From Cryobacterium adonitolivorans (GTDB taxonomy: Bacteria > Actinomycetota > Actinomycetes > Actinomycetales > Microbacteriaceae): a stretch of 64,000 nucleotides of DNA. Made by a program: the position numbers and the translations under genes. The stretch lies in contig NZ_SOFL01000053.1 in NCBI RefSeq assembly GCF_004402695.1, positions 29,964-93,963 on the forward strand, read 5' to 3'. Position 1 is the stretch's first letter. The number at the start of each line of letters is the position of its first letter. The notes below the pieces were generated by a model that saw nothing but the letters and a program-made list of their open reading frames with translations, was not told where the DNA came from and did not search any database. This document shows, in pieces, positions 53,158 to 62,914 of this stretch.

Positions 53158-53281
53158 GACGGTACCTCTCTGACGGGTATCGTTCTGGCAATCGCCTTGC
53201 TGGCTGGGTGGCCTGCCGCTGGCAACCCGTGTACCGGCCAGGCACCGAGCGGATGTGCGCGGGCGGTGCGAGAATGCTCTG

Positions 53282-53875
53282 ATGACGCTGCACCTCACCG
53301 GCGATACCGCCGCAGACTCCCTCCTCAGTGAGGACCCGTTCGCCCTCCTGCTTGGCATGCTGCTTGATCAGCAGATCGCCATGGAGACCGCCTTCGCTGG
53401 GCCGGCGAAGATCCGGGACCGGATCGGCACCCTCGAACCGGCGGTGATCGCCGGGTACGACCCGGATGAATTCGCCGCGATCTTCAAGCAGACCCCGGCG
53501 GTGCACCGATTCCCAGGGTCCATGGCCGCCCGGGTGCAGACCATCGCGGGGGTCGTCGCCCGGGACTGGAACGGCGACGCGGCCGCCATCTGGACCGCCC
53601 CTGACGCGGACGGCGCCGCCCCCGACGCCGCCGAGGTGCTGCGCCGCCTCAAAGAGCTGCCCGGCTTCGGCGAGCAGAAGGCCAAGATCTTCCTGGCGCT
53701 GCTCGGCAAACGACTCGGCGTCACCGCTGCGGGCTGGCGCGAAGCATCCGCCCCGTACGGCGAGGACGGCTCGTTGCGCTCGGTGGCCGATATCGTCGAC
53801 CCGGAGTCACTGGCCAGGGTTCGCGAGAGCAAGCGGGCCGCGAAGGCCGCCGCCAAGAAGTCCTCGGGTAAGTAG
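53282..53875 (+). CDS. HhH-GPD-type base-excision repair protein
   Basis: This 197-residue protein belongs to the short actinobacterial HhH-GPD family. The N-terminal DPFALLLGMLLDQQIAMETAFAGP is conserved, and the hairpin is LKELPGFGEQKAKIFLALLGKR followed by a GPD-region residue set. A Lys/Ala-rich tail (SKRAAKAAAKKSSGK) probably aids DNA binding. The ATG at 53282 is chosen over an upstream GTG. DNA glycosylase activity is inferred. Confidence 0.9.
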   Translation: MTLHLTGDTAADSLLSEDPFALLLGMLLDQQIAMETAFAGPAKIRDRIGTLEPAVIAGYDPDEFAAIFKQTPAVHRFPGSMAARVQTIAGVVARDWNGDAAAIWTAPDADGAAPDAAEVLRRLKELPGFGEQKAKIFLALLGKRLGVTAAGWREASAPYGEDGSLRSVADIVDPESLARVRESKRAAKAAAKKSSGK

Positions 53876-54058
53876 CCGTCAGGCCAGCTCCGCACGACGG
53901 ATGTGCGCGATGCCGAGTGAGCGGGGACGGAGGTGTCAGATGGCGCGGATGACGCGAACCTAGTCCGATGTGCCGGGGCGTTCAAGGCGGCGTGGGCACA
54001 AAACACCCTCGGATGAGGCCGCGAGAGAATGGACGGACGTGACCGAAGGAGCGTGCAG

Positions 54059-54775
54059 GTGGGTCCCCATTTCAGCGAGCAGGCGTTCGACTTTCTCGAG
54101 GAGCTCGAACACCGCAACAACCGCGAGTGGTTCGAGGAACACAAGAGTGTCTACGAGACCGAGCTGAAGGCCAGGATGCTCGAGGTGATCGACGCGATCA
54201 ACCTGCAGCTGGCGGGGTTCGCGCCCGAGCATCTGCGGCCGGCGCCGAAGGCGATGCTGCGGATCTACCGCGATGTGCGGTTCTCGAACGACAAGACCCC
54301 GTACAAGACCCATCTGGCGGCGAACTGGCCCCGGCAGGGCCTGGAAAAGGCCGGCGGCGCCGGATTCTTCCTGCAGGTGGGGGTGCACGGCGTGATGGTG
54401 GCCGCCGGCGCCTTTTCGCCGGGGTCGCCCCAACTGCACGCGATCCGCGAGTACCTGCTCGACCACCATGACGAGATGCGCACCCTGCTCGCCCACGAGT
54501 CGCTGGTCCGGCTGGCGGAGCCGTTGGCCGGCAGGCCGCTCATCCGCGGCCCCAAGGGGTTTCCCGCCGAGCATCCGGCCGCCGACCTGCTGCGCGTGCG
54601 CAGCTGGGCACTGTTCGCTCAGCTGCCCGGAGATACCGCCTTGACGGACGGCCTCGTCGAGGCAGTCGTCGAACGGTTCAGGGCGCTGGCACCCCTGGTG
54701 AACTTCCTTAACATTCCACTGGCGACCGTCACCCCACTGGAGCGGGAGGCGGCCGCCGGGCGGCGCCGCGCCTGA
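54059..54775 (+). CDS. DUF2461 family protein
   Basis: This 238-residue protein carries the DUF2461 (TIGR02453) pattern: FLEELEHRNNREWFEEHKSVYE near the start, RIYRDVRFSNDKTPYKTHLAA and GFFLQVGVHGVMVAAGAFSP. The GTG at 54059 has GAAGGAG 8 bases upstream. The family is widespread and uncharacterised. The gene stands alone. Confidence 0.9.
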   Translation: MGPHFSEQAFDFLEELEHRNNREWFEEHKSVYETELKARMLEVIDAINLQLAGFAPEHLRPAPKAMLRIYRDVRFSNDKTPYKTHLAANWPRQGLEKAGGAGFFLQVGVHGVMVAAGAFSPGSPQLHAIREYLLDHHDEMRTLLAHESLVRLAEPLAGRPLIRGPKGFPAEHPAADLLRVRSWALFAQLPGDTALTDGLVEAVVERFRALAPLVNFLNIPLATVTPLEREAAAGRRRA

Positions 54776-54868
54776 TCGTTCTCACGTCGGCCCGCCGGAT
54801 GCAGGAGAATGGCAGCGAAGAGTGGTCGCGGCCGAACCGGTCCAACGGGCCCTCGAAGGAGCTCCAGA

Positions 54869-55177
54869 GTGAACGATCCCCGAGCAAAGATGGACGACAA
54901 CCGCCTCGTGGCCATGGGTGCACCACAGGCGGACTGGACGAAGGCGCCCGGCCGAGTGCCCGGCTTCTGGGTGGCCCTGCTCGCGCTCGTCGGCGCCGTC
55001 GTGTACCCGGTTCCCGCTCTGGTCGTCGGCGCCATCGGCCTCTTCTACACCTTGCAGGCCCACAAGGTCATTCCTGCGGGAGCCAGAGGCCGTGGCCTCA
55101 CCGTGGCGGCACTGGTGCTGGCCGGAGCGACGCTCGCCCTGGTTGTGCTGCAGTTCGTCCTCGCCCTGCTCCTTTGA
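54869..55177 (+). CDS. DUF4190-like small membrane protein
   Basis: The GTG at 54869 has AAGGAG 8 bases upstream. The 102-residue product has a hydrophilic N-terminus (NDPRAKMDDNRLVAMG) and two hydrophobic helices (FWVALLALVGAVVYPVPALVVGAIGLFY and LTVAALVLAGATLALVVLQFVLALLL). Function is unknown. A tandem repeat starts inside its stop codon. Confidence 0.78.
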   Translation: MNDPRAKMDDNRLVAMGAPQADWTKAPGRVPGFWVALLALVGAVVYPVPALVVGAIGLFYTLQAHKVIPAGARGRGLTVAALVLAGATLALVVLQFVLALLL

Positions 55178-55268
55178 CCGCACTGTGCTTTGACCGCACT
55201 GTGCTTTGACCGGACTGTGCTCTGACCGCACTGCCCTCTGACCGCTCGGTGCTCTGACCACACTGCCC
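55173..55268. repeat. Six 16-bp tandem repeats
   Basis: Units starting at 55173, 55189, 55205, 55221, 55237 and 55253 follow the pattern TTTGACCGCACTGTGC, with the first two identical and the rest diverging at one to five positions. The array starts at the stop codon of the small membrane protein gene and ends about 40 bases before the synthetase gene. It looks like a minisatellite that could vary in copy number. Confidence 0.85.
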
Positions 55269-55310
55269 CGCCCCTATGCCGGGTGGCCGAGGAGGAGTTT
55301 TATAGGGGTC

Positions 55311-56837
55311 ATGACGGCAGGACCGAACGCCTCAGGCCCCGCGCCGACGCGGACTCCGGTCGACCAACCCTCCGCGTCGTTTGCGGTGCAGCCCAATCTG
55401 GTCGACTACCGGCAGGTGTATTCCGAGTTCAGCTGGGATCACGCGCGACAGGCGCTGTCAGGCCTGCCGGACGGCCGGGGGGTCAACATCGCCCACGAAA
55501 CCGTGGACCGCCACGCGGCGGGACCGCTCGCCGGACACGATGCGCTGCGGTTCGTGCGCACAGACGGCACCGCTCACGCGTTCAGCTACGCCGAGCTGGC
55601 CGAGCAGACCGGACGCTTCGCGAGTGTGCTGCAACGGCTCGGCATCGAGCGTGCCGACAGGGTTTTCTCGCTGTGTGGTCGCATCCCCGAACTCGTCGTG
55701 GCCGCCTTCGGGACCCTCAAGAACGGCAGCGTCTTCTGCCCGATGTTCTCCGGCTTCGACCCCGAGCAGGGGCGCCAGCGGCTGAAGCTCGGCTCGGGAC
55801 GGGCGCTCGTGACCACCCGCGCGTTGTACCGGGAGACTGTCGCTCCGGTGCGGTCAGAACTGCCCGAGCTGGTGCAGGTGCTCCTCATCGATGCCGACGG
55901 GGACCCGGACCCCGGCACCGTTGATCTGGTCGCGCTGATGCGCGAGGCCCCGCCGTACGGCGACATCGTCGCGATGCAGTCCGAGGACATGGCCATGCTG
56001 CATTTCACCAGCGGCACAACAGGTCCTGCCAAGGGTGTGGTGCACGTGCACGAGGCCGTCGCCTCGCTCTATGTCGCCGGGCTCTACGCTCTCGACCTGC
56101 ACCAGGATGACGTCTACTGGAGTACCGCGGACCCAGGCTGGGTCAGCGGCAATTCGCACGGCGTGATCACCCCGTTGGTCCACGGCGCGACCGTGCTGAT
56201 GGTGGAGGGGGAGCCCGACGCGGAGCGCACCTACAGCGTGCTCGCCGACCAGCGGGTGACGGTGTGGTACACCACGCCGTCAGTGCTGCGGATGCTCATG
56301 GCGGCCGGCCCCGCACTGGCGGCGGCCCATGACCTCCGGGCGTTGCGCCACGTGGCCAGCGGCGGTGAACCGCACGATGCCGAGGTTCTGGCCTGGACCC
56401 AGGAAACCTTCGGGCGGCCGGTGCACGACACCTGGCGGCAGACCGAGACCGGCGGGATCATGCTCGCGAATTTCCCGGGCAGCCCGATTCGGCCCGGGGC
56501 GCTCGGCAGACCGATGCCGGGGGTGCAGGCCGCCGTGCTGGTCACCGACGCCGACGGGAGGTTCGTGCTCGATGACGCCGGAGACGTGATCCTCGTCACC
56601 GAACCGGATGCCCTCGGCGAGCTCGCCTTTCGTGCCGGCTGGCCGTCGATGTTCCGCGGCTACCTGCGGGATGACGCCAGGTACCGGCGACGCTTCGTCG
56701 GTGGCTGGTACCTCACGGGCGACCTGGTGCGACGGGACGCCGATGGCTACTACTGGTTCATCGGGCGCGGCGCAGACCCCGCCGAGCCGGCCCCAGGTCG
56801 GGGTGGGAGCGGACGGGCGCCGAGTGCCACGAGGTAG
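55311..56837 (+). pseudogene. Acyl/acetyl-CoA synthetase, C-terminally truncated
   Basis: This AMP-binding enzyme of the acetate-CoA ligase group has the adenylation motif LHFTSGTTGPAKGVVH, ADPGWVSGN, and WYLTGDLVRRDADGYYWFIGRGAD. At that point, where DVIK and a C-terminal domain of about 85 residues with the catalytic Lys should follow, the sequence changes to Pro/Gly-rich residues and stops. The break at about 56778 abuts the degraded end of the convergent monooxygenase gene, so a deletion probably removed the C-terminal domain. The product is unlikely to form acyl-CoA. Confidence 0.82.
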
Positions 56838-57635
56838 GCGGTGACGCCGTCGAAGTCGGTGCCGGCGGCCAGTTAGCCGACGTTATCCGTCCCAGCGCAC
56901 CAGGTACTGGGCGCTGCCAGGCCGCCGGCGGGAGATGGCGGCGTTGCGTGGGGCGGCCGACCAGCGGGACCGCGGCGCGGACGGGGTCAATTCCACGGTG
57001 AGCAGGTGCGCCCACCGTGCCTGGAAATCCCGTATCCGGGTGTCCGGCCACTCGGAGGAGGGTCCGCAGAGCAGCATCCTGAACACAGGCGGGCCCGGTG
57101 CCGCGCCAGGGCCGGTGGCTGCGGCGCTGACGGGGAGACCGGTGTCACCCCATCCCGGGTTGGGGGAATCTCGCTCCCGGCTGCGGCCCCCGGCCGAGGC
57201 GCGGCGCTCGGTCCGTCGGTGGTACTTGGGTCGGTGTTACTCGCGCCGCACGGCTGCGCAGCAGCAGGGCGACCAGCCCAACGGCCGCGCCGGCCCGCAT
57301 GCCCCGCAGTGCTGGGTGCTGGCTGGTCGCCACCGTGAAGGCACGGTCGGTGGTGGCCAGCACCGAGCGCGCAACCGGCAGCCGTTCGAGCTCGTAACTT
57401 CTGAGCAGCGCCGGGTCGGCGGCGCCGCGGCAGACCAGGGCGAGTTTCCCGCCGAGGTTCACGGCATCCTGGATGCCGGTGTTCATCCCCTGGGCGCCGG
57501 CCGGGCTGTGGATGTGGGCCGCATCGCCGGCCAGGAACACCCGGCCTCGCGCGACGCTGTCGGCGAGCCGGCTGCTGATGGTGAATTCGGTGAGCCAGAC
57601 CGGGTGGTGCAGGTGGTGCACCACGATGTTGTCGC

Positions 57636-57698
57636 GGGTGTACCGGGTGTACCGGGTGTACCGGGTGTACCGGGTGTACCGGGTGTACCGGGTGTACC
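57636..57698. repeat. Seven perfect 9-bp tandem repeats
   Basis: GGGTGTACC is repeated seven times without error inside the monooxygenase pseudogene and would encode (Thr-Arg-Tyr)7. Perfect copies imply recent slippage expansion. Confidence 0.95.
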
Positions 57699-57910
57699 GG
57701 GTGACCGCGGCCTGCGCGAGCTCCAGCGTGACGGCGCCGGTGCGGCTGCCCGGCGGCAGCATCACGAGCAGCCGCCAGGCGGCCGGCGAACCGAGGGGAA
57801 ACAGGAACAGGAACGGGAAGCGCGTGTCACCAAGTGCCTCGTCGAACAGGGGCACGGCGTGGACGGGTGCAGTGTGAACGGCTGCAGCGTGGGTAGGTGA
57901 ATCGGTCAGC

Positions 57911-57950
57911 GCAGCGCTACTCAGTGCAGCGCTACTCAGTGCAGCGCTAC
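57911..57950. repeat. 15-bp tandem repeat, 2.7 copies
   Basis: GCAGCGCTACTCAGT repeats at 57911 and 57926 with a partial copy from 57941. It would encode SAALS units in the pseudogene. Confidence 0.9.
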
Positions 57951-58212
57951 GTAGCCGAGCGTTGCCGCGTCGGCGTCGGCCGCGCCCATGCAGGAGCAGT
58001 GTCCCGGACGGGTCGCCGGCGGCCACGAGGTCGTCCGCGAGACCGTTGCGGGCGAGGACCTCGAGAGTGCGCGCCTGGATGGCCAACGCGAGGGACTCGT
58101 GCACGGCATCCTTCGCTCTGTCGACGATCATCGCGGCGACGCCGTGCGAGTGCAGCTCGCGGGCGAGCCCAGTGGGCCCGGCACCCACGATCAGGACGTC
58201 GGCGTCGAATGC

Positions 58213-58254
58213 GGTGCCGGTGCCGGTGCCAGTGCCAGTGCCGGTGCCGGTGCC
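58213..58254. repeat. 6-bp tandem repeat, seven copies
   Basis: GGTGCC (with AGTGCC variants) repeats across 42 bases near the start of the monooxygenase pseudogene and would encode alternating Gly-Thr. Confidence 0.9.
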
Positions 58255-58276
58255 GAATCCGTTTCCGGCCATGTCA

Positions 58277-58549
58277 TCACCGGGTGGCGGGGTCCGCCGC
58301 GCCGAATGAGGTCTCCTTCACGAGCCGTCTGGTGCGGTCCCAGGTGCGCCACATGCCCACCTGATGACCCAGGTCGAATTCCCCGGAGCGCATAAGCGAA
58401 CCGTCGATGCGGAACCACTTCCAGTGCCCGTGGAGTTTGCCGTCGAGTTCAAAACCGCTGGCCCTCGCCGACCCATTAGAGAAGTGGTCGTGACGGGGGA
58501 CCGGCACGCCGACGGACGGTGAGGACGAGGAGGATGTTCGAGACGGCAT
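58277..58549 (-). CDS. MORN/YwqK-like small protein
   Basis: This 90-residue protein starts at the ATG at 58549 with GGGAGC upstream. Residues 35-85 (ELDGKLHGHWKWFRIDGSLMRSGEFDLGHQVGMWRTW) show two MORN-variant repeats, as in YwqK-type proteins. A Ser-rich start precedes them. Function is unknown; YwqK itself is the antitoxin of a Bacillus toxin pair, but no toxin partner is visible here. It lies just upstream of the decayed monooxygenase gene. Confidence 0.75.
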   Translation of the reverse strand: MPSRTSSSSSPSVGVPVPRHDHFSNGSARASGFELDGKLHGHWKWFRIDGSLMRSGEFDLGHQVGMWRTWDRTRRLVKETSFGAADPATR

Positions 58550-58701
58550 GCTCCCATGCTGCCCGGAAAGCTCCGCCGCTCAACGGCGGTAAACCGCAGC
58601 CGCCGACGGGCGTAGTGTTGTAACCCAAACAGGGGCAGTGCCAGTGGGGGCACCCTGACGGAAGAACTCCCCTGAGTGTCATTATCACGCGGGGGACAGC
58701 A

Positions 58702-59472
58702 ATGACCGGATCTCACAGCACGGGCGACAACGCGGTTGCGGCCCGGTCGCTACGTAAGACCTATGGTCGAGGAGAATCGGCCGTCGCCGCCCTCGACGAT
58801 ATCTCCGTGGATTTCCCCCGCGGCCAGTTCGCGGCCGTGATGGGTCCGTCGGGGTCGGGCAAGTCCACCCTGATGCATTGCCTGGCCGGACTCGACACCG
58901 CCAGCAGTGGCACGGTCTGGATCGACGGCACCCCGATCACCGGATTGCGTGACCGCGGGCTTACCAGGCTCCGCCGCGACAAGATCGGATTCGTCTTTCA
59001 GGCCTACAACCTCGTGCCCACCCTCACCGCCAGGCAGAACATTGTTCTTCCGCTGGGGCTGGCACGGCGCAGGGTGGACAAGGCCTGGTTCGACGAGGTC
59101 GTGCAGACCCTCGGCCTAACCGGCCGGCTGAAGCATCGCCCGCACGAGCTCTCCGGCGGGCAGCAACAGCGGGTGGCGGTCGCGCGGGCGCTGCTGAGCC
59201 GACCGGCCGTGATCTTCGCCGACGAGCCCACCGGCAATCTCGACTCGGTGGCCGGCGCCGAGGTACTCGCTCTGCTGCGCACGAGCGTCACCCAGTGGGG
59301 CCAAACCGTGATCATGGTCACCCACGACACTGTCGCGGCCGCGTCCTCCGACCGCGTCGTGCTGCTCGGCGACGGGCGACTCGCGGGCGAGCTGCACGAT
59401 CCCACGGTGGACGCCGTGCTCTCTGCCCTGCATGGCGTCTCGCTGCAGTCGGCCGGCCGGTTGACCCCGTGA
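58702..59472 (+). CDS. MacB/LolD-type ABC transporter ATPase
   Basis: This 256-residue ATPase has Walker A GPSGSGKST (near residue 52), the Q-loop FVFQAYNLVPTLTARQN, signature LSGGQQQRVAVARAL, Walker B VIFADEPTGNLD and MVTHD. It belongs to the MacB/LolCDE/FtsE-like group that drives FtsX-type permeases. The start at 58702 has GGGGGAC upstream. Its TGA overlaps the permease start. It probably exports a peptide or antibiotic, or acts mechanically; this is unknown. Confidence 0.94.
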   Translation: MTGSHSTGDNAVAARSLRKTYGRGESAVAALDDISVDFPRGQFAAVMGPSGSGKSTLMHCLAGLDTASSGTVWIDGTPITGLRDRGLTRLRRDKIGFVFQAYNLVPTLTARQNIVLPLGLARRRVDKAWFDEVVQTLGLTGRLKHRPHELSGGQQQRVAVARALLSRPAVIFADEPTGNLDSVAGAEVLALLRTSVTQWGQTVIMVTHDTVAAASSDRVVLLGDGRLAGELHDPTVDAVLSALHGVSLQSAGRLTP

Positions 59473-61976
59473 TCAGGGTCCTCTTCTCGGGCCTGCGCGC
59501 GACACTGGCCCGGCTGCTGGCGACAGGCCTGGCCGTGGCGCTCTCGGTGGGATTCGTCGTGGCGACGCTCACCCTCTCGGCCACGTTCACACGCACGACC
59601 GAGGACTCCCTAGCGGCGAGCATGGCCAAGGCCGACGTCCTTGTTACTCAGACGGTGGTCGATATGGCCAGCTCCGATCCGCGCACCTCCACCGATGTGC
59701 TGCTCACCCTGCTTCCGGCGGTGCAGGCTGCCCCCGGGGTGGCCGGCGCCGACGTTGAACGGCTGGCCTATGTGGACCTCAGGTTCGGCGAGACCCGCAG
59801 CGTGGGGCAGATCAGCGCGCTGCTCGACGAGTCGGTGCGCTGGCAGACGCTCAGCTCGGGCCGCTGGCCCCAGGCGACTACCGAGGCCACCCTCGACCAG
59901 GCGACTGCCGTATCGGTGGGGGTGACCGAGGGCGACACCGTGACCGTCGCCGCCGTCGGTTCCGGTGTCAGCCCCACCGCCGTGACTGTCGTGGGCATCA
60001 CCGCGCAGCAGGCCGCCGGTGTGGGATCCGGCGGTCCCACCCTCCTGATGCAGGCCGAAGCTCTCACCGACCCGGACCTGTTCAGCCTGTCGACGTCAAT
60101 CCTCGTCGCCGGCGGCGATGCGGGTGCGGATGCTGCCGCGGCGTCGGTCTCCGCGGCCGTGGCCGGAGAATCGGGCATCGTGGTGCAGACCAGGGCCGAG
60201 GCCGTCGACCAGCAGACCGCCCAGCTCTCCGGCAGCGCTACTGTGCTCACGAGTATCCTGTTGGCCTTCGCCGCCATTGCCCTGTTCGTGGCGGCCATCG
60301 TGATCGCGAACACCTTCCAAGTTCTGGTCAGCCAGCGCACCAGGGAACTGGCCCTGCTGCGCTGCGTCGGCGCTGGTGCCGGCCAGGTGCGTCGACTGAT
60401 CCTGGGCGAGGCGCTGCTGCTTGGCCTGTCGGCGTCCGCGCTCGGTGTGGGAATCGGCGTGGCCGGGGCGGGCGCATTGGCGGATCTCAGCCGTGACGGC
60501 GCATCCGGTTTGCACCTCGGCCGACTCGTGATCGACCCTGTCCTGCTGGCGGCCGGGTTCGGAATCGGAGTCCTGCTCACCCTTGGGTCTGCGCTATCAC
60601 CGGCGCACCGGGCCACCCGGGTGCGCCCGGTCGCCGCCCTGCGTGCCATCGCGGCCCCGGCCAGCGTGCGCCAGGGCCTCGTCGGTGCGGTCATCGCCCT
60701 GGCCGTCGTCGCGGTTGGTGGAGCCGGACTGTTCGTCGGGGCGACCCGATCCGGCCTGACCCTGGCGGTCGTGTCGGGGGTGGTGAGTTTTCTGGGAATC
60801 CTGCTGGCCTCGGCCCTGTTCATCCCGTGGATCGTGCGACTGGTCGGTTCGACGATCGGCTGGACCTCGGTGCCGGCCCGGCTTGCCGCCCTCAACGCCA
60901 CCCGCAACCCGGCGCGCACGGCGTCGACGGCTGCGGCCCTGCTGGTCGGGGTGACCCTGGTGACGATGATGGTGGTGGGTGTCACGTCGGTGCGTACCTC
61001 GATCGGCGACAAGATCGATGAGAAACGCCCGGTGGACCTCACCGTGCAGTCGGTGGACCCGGCGGGGATGACGGCGGAGCAGATCGACGGCATCAAGGCG
61101 ATGCCCGGAGTTGAGGACGCGACATCGGTGACTTCGGCCCGGGTCACGCTCACTTCGGCCGCCGAAGTACCCAGGCTACTCACGGCTCGAGGAATCGACT
61201 CGGCGCAGGCGCGGAACGTGGCACGCTCGGCAGTTGTCGTGCCGGAGCCCGGAGCGCTGCTGCTCAATCCCGCCGACGCAGGAGCTCTGCAGACCGGCGA
61301 CAGTGTGACGGTGACCGGAGACGCCGGCAGCGCCGAACTGACGGTGGCGCTCGAGGCAACCACTGTGCGCAAGCAGGCGAGCCTGACCAAGAACGACCTG
61401 CTCAGCCTGGTGGCGGCGCCGGTCATCGGTCAGGTGCAGCTGCGGTTGGGCGACGAGATCACCAGCAGCCAGGTGCAGCAGCTGAGCACAGACATCCTCT
61501 CCGTGAGCGAGACGTTCACCGTGGGCGGTGGCGCGCCTGAGCGCACCTACTACGAGCAGATCCTCGATGTGATGCTGCTCATCGTGCTCGCCCTGCTCAC
61601 GATGGCGGTGGTCATCGCCTGCGTGGGGGTGGCCAACACGATGGCGTTGTCGGTGTACGAGCGGCGGCGCGAGTCCGCGTTGCTGCGCGCGCTCGGCCTG
61701 ACCCGCTCGCAACTTCGAACCACCCTCGGTATCGAGGCGACGCTGATCACGGTCGTGGCCGCCGCGTGCGGAACCGGGCTGGGGGTGCTGTACGCCTGGG
61801 CCGGCCTGTCGGCGGTGTCGCTGCAGGCCCAGAAGCTCGAGTTGTCCGTGCACCTGCCCTGGACCCAGCTGGCGATGGTGCTGCTCGGCGCGCTCGTGGC
61901 CGGATCGGTCGCCACGGTCGTGCCGGCCGGTGGGGCGGCGCGCCGCTCGCTGGTGGAGAGCCTCACCAACGAGTAG
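59469..61976 (+). CDS. FtsX-like (MacB_PCD) ABC transporter permease
   Basis: I start this 835-residue membrane protein at the GTG at 59469 (VIRVLFSGLRATLARLLATG), overlapping the ATPase stop; sequence upstream in frame is ATPase read out of frame. It has a first TM helix, a large extracytoplasmic domain, two FtsX repeats (near 265-400 and 700-830, for example ALFVAAIVIANTFQVLVSQRTRELALLRCVGA and MAVVIACVGVANTMALSVYERRRESALLRALGL) and a second extracytoplasmic domain between them. It is the partner of the MacB-type ATPase. Confidence 0.94.
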   Translation: MIRVLFSGLRATLARLLATGLAVALSVGFVVATLTLSATFTRTTEDSLAASMAKADVLVTQTVVDMASSDPRTSTDVLLTLLPAVQAAPGVAGADVERLAYVDLRFGETRSVGQISALLDESVRWQTLSSGRWPQATTEATLDQATAVSVGVTEGDTVTVAAVGSGVSPTAVTVVGITAQQAAGVGSGGPTLLMQAEALTDPDLFSLSTSILVAGGDAGADAAAASVSAAVAGESGIVVQTRAEAVDQQTAQLSGSATVLTSILLAFAAIALFVAAIVIANTFQVLVSQRTRELALLRCVGAGAGQVRRLILGEALLLGLSASALGVGIGVAGAGALADLSRDGASGLHLGRLVIDPVLLAAGFGIGVLLTLGSALSPAHRATRVRPVAALRAIAAPASVRQGLVGAVIALAVVAVGGAGLFVGATRSGLTLAVVSGVVSFLGILLASALFIPWIVRLVGSTIGWTSVPARLAALNATRNPARTASTAAALLVGVTLVTMMVVGVTSVRTSIGDKIDEKRPVDLTVQSVDPAGMTAEQIDGIKAMPGVEDATSVTSARVTLTSAAEVPRLLTARGIDSAQARNVARSAVVVPEPGALLLNPADAGALQTGDSVTVTGDAGSAELTVALEATTVRKQASLTKNDLLSLVAAPVIGQVQLRLGDEITSSQVQQLSTDILSVSETFTVGGGAPERTYYEQILDVMLLIVLALLTMAVVIACVGVANTMALSVYERRRESALLRALGLTRSQLRTTLGIEATLITVVAAACGTGLGVLYAWAGLSAVSLQAQKLELSVHLPWTQLAMVLLGALVAGSVATVVPAGGAARRSLVESLTNE

Positions 61977-62015
61977 CGTCACTGAAGACGAGCCGGCCGC
62001 GGTCGTTCCCGAGCC

Positions 62016-62813
62016 TCATACGCCCGGGTCGTCCGGGTCCGGGTCGTCGGGGTTCAGGTCGTCCGTGTTCAGGTCGTCCGTGTTCAAGTCGTCCGTGTTC
62101 AAGTCGTCCACACGCAATTCGCCCGGACCAGGCACCCGGAACGCGTCGGCGGCCGCTTCGGTGTGGTCGAAGATCGACCGCAGCAGGCCGGCCATGGTGG
62201 TCGACCGCAACATCGCGACCTGGTCGAGCGGACCCACCGGGGCGATGCCGGCCAGCTGCCAGGCGGCCTCGACGGGGTCCTCCGACAGGGCCACACTGGC
62301 CGACCAGGCGTCATCGGTGAACTCGCTGGCCAGGGACAGGGTGCGGCGCACGGTCTGCTCGGCGAGCACCCGCAGCGGAATGAGCGCATCGTCCCAGACC
62401 AGGGCGGGCAGCTCCCGTACCACGGCCTGCGGGTATGGGGTGTCCTGCCGCCACTCCACGACCTCGATGCGCCGGTCGCCCTGCGCGACGAGGCCGACGA
62501 ACCCCTCCGGCGCCACCAACTCGAGTACCTGCGCGACGGTGCCCGTGCTGAAGGGGTGCTCGCCACCGCCCACTTCCTGACCGCGTTCGATGAGCACAAC
62601 ACCGAACTCAGCGGGTTCCGACTCAAGGATGCTCGCAAGCATCATGAGGTAGCGCTCCTCGAACACCCTCAGCTGCAACGGCATGTAGGGGAAGAGCACC
62701 GACCCGAGAGGGAACATCGGAAGGCCGGCTGCGCCGACGGGCGCGTCGGCATCCGAGCCGGCCGGAGTATCCGGGACCTCGGGCTCGTCGGGTAGGTTCC
62801 CCTGATTCGACAT
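62016..62813 (-). CDS. LON-substrate-binding-domain protein with Asp-rich C-terminal repeats
   Basis: This 265-residue protein has an N-terminal acidic linker, then a LON N-terminal-like domain (LPMFPLGSVLFPYMPLQLRVFEERYLMML and FGVVLIERGQEVGGG). The C-terminus consists of DDLNT repeats. There is no ATPase or protease domain, so it resembles stand-alone LON-domain proteins of unknown role. It converges on the FtsX-type permease gene. Confidence 0.88.
   Translation of the reverse strand: MSNQGNLPDEPEVPDTPAGSDADAPVGAAGLPMFPLGSVLFPYMPLQLRVFEERYLMMLASILESEPAEFGVVLIERGQEVGGGEHPFSTGTVAQVLELVAPEGFVGLVAQGDRRIEVVEWRQDTPYPQAVVRELPALVWDDALIPLRVLAEQTVRRTLSLASEFTDDAWSASVALSEDPVEAAWQLAGIAPVGPLDQVAMLRSTTMAGLLRSIFDHTEAAADAFRVPGPGELRVDDLNTDDLNTDDLNTDDLNPDDPDPDDPGV
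62053..62112. repeat. Four 15-bp tandem repeats in the LON-domain gene
   Basis: TTCAGGTCGTCCGTG is repeated at 62053 and 62068, with TTCAAGTCGTCCGTG/ACA at 62083 and 62098. On the coding strand they encode the DDLNT units; copy number could vary without changing frame. Confidence 0.9.
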
Positions 62814-62914
62814 GACCTTAGCGAATCACGCTCCCGGTGGAAAACCAAGCACCGAGACTGCCGGGAACGGCTTCGGCCAGCGCCGCCGATCGGCTCCGCC
62901 GCGATTCGCGGGAC

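Larger units (their letters stand above)
56785..58272 (-). pseudogene. Decayed FAD-dependent monooxygenase (PheA/TfdB family)
   Basis: The gene starts at 58272 with a Gly-Thr repeat, then LIVGAGPTGL (FAD fold), EVLARNGLADDLV, and GRVFLAGDAAHIHSPAGAQGMNTGIQDAVNLGGKLAL (second FAD motif). The frame is broken at about 57145. A C-terminal thioredoxin-like part continues in other frames: RMLLCGPSSEWPDTRIRDF, then SAQYLVRWDG, then TDFDGVTAYL near 56830. The substrate-binding middle is also shortened. Three simple tandem repeats lie inside it. At least two frameshifts and the repeats mark it as a pseudogene. Confidence 0.8.

Noticed and set aside
58277..58549. YwqK-type toxin-antitoxin module
   Set aside because: Only the MORN-like protein is present; neither neighbour resembles a toxin.
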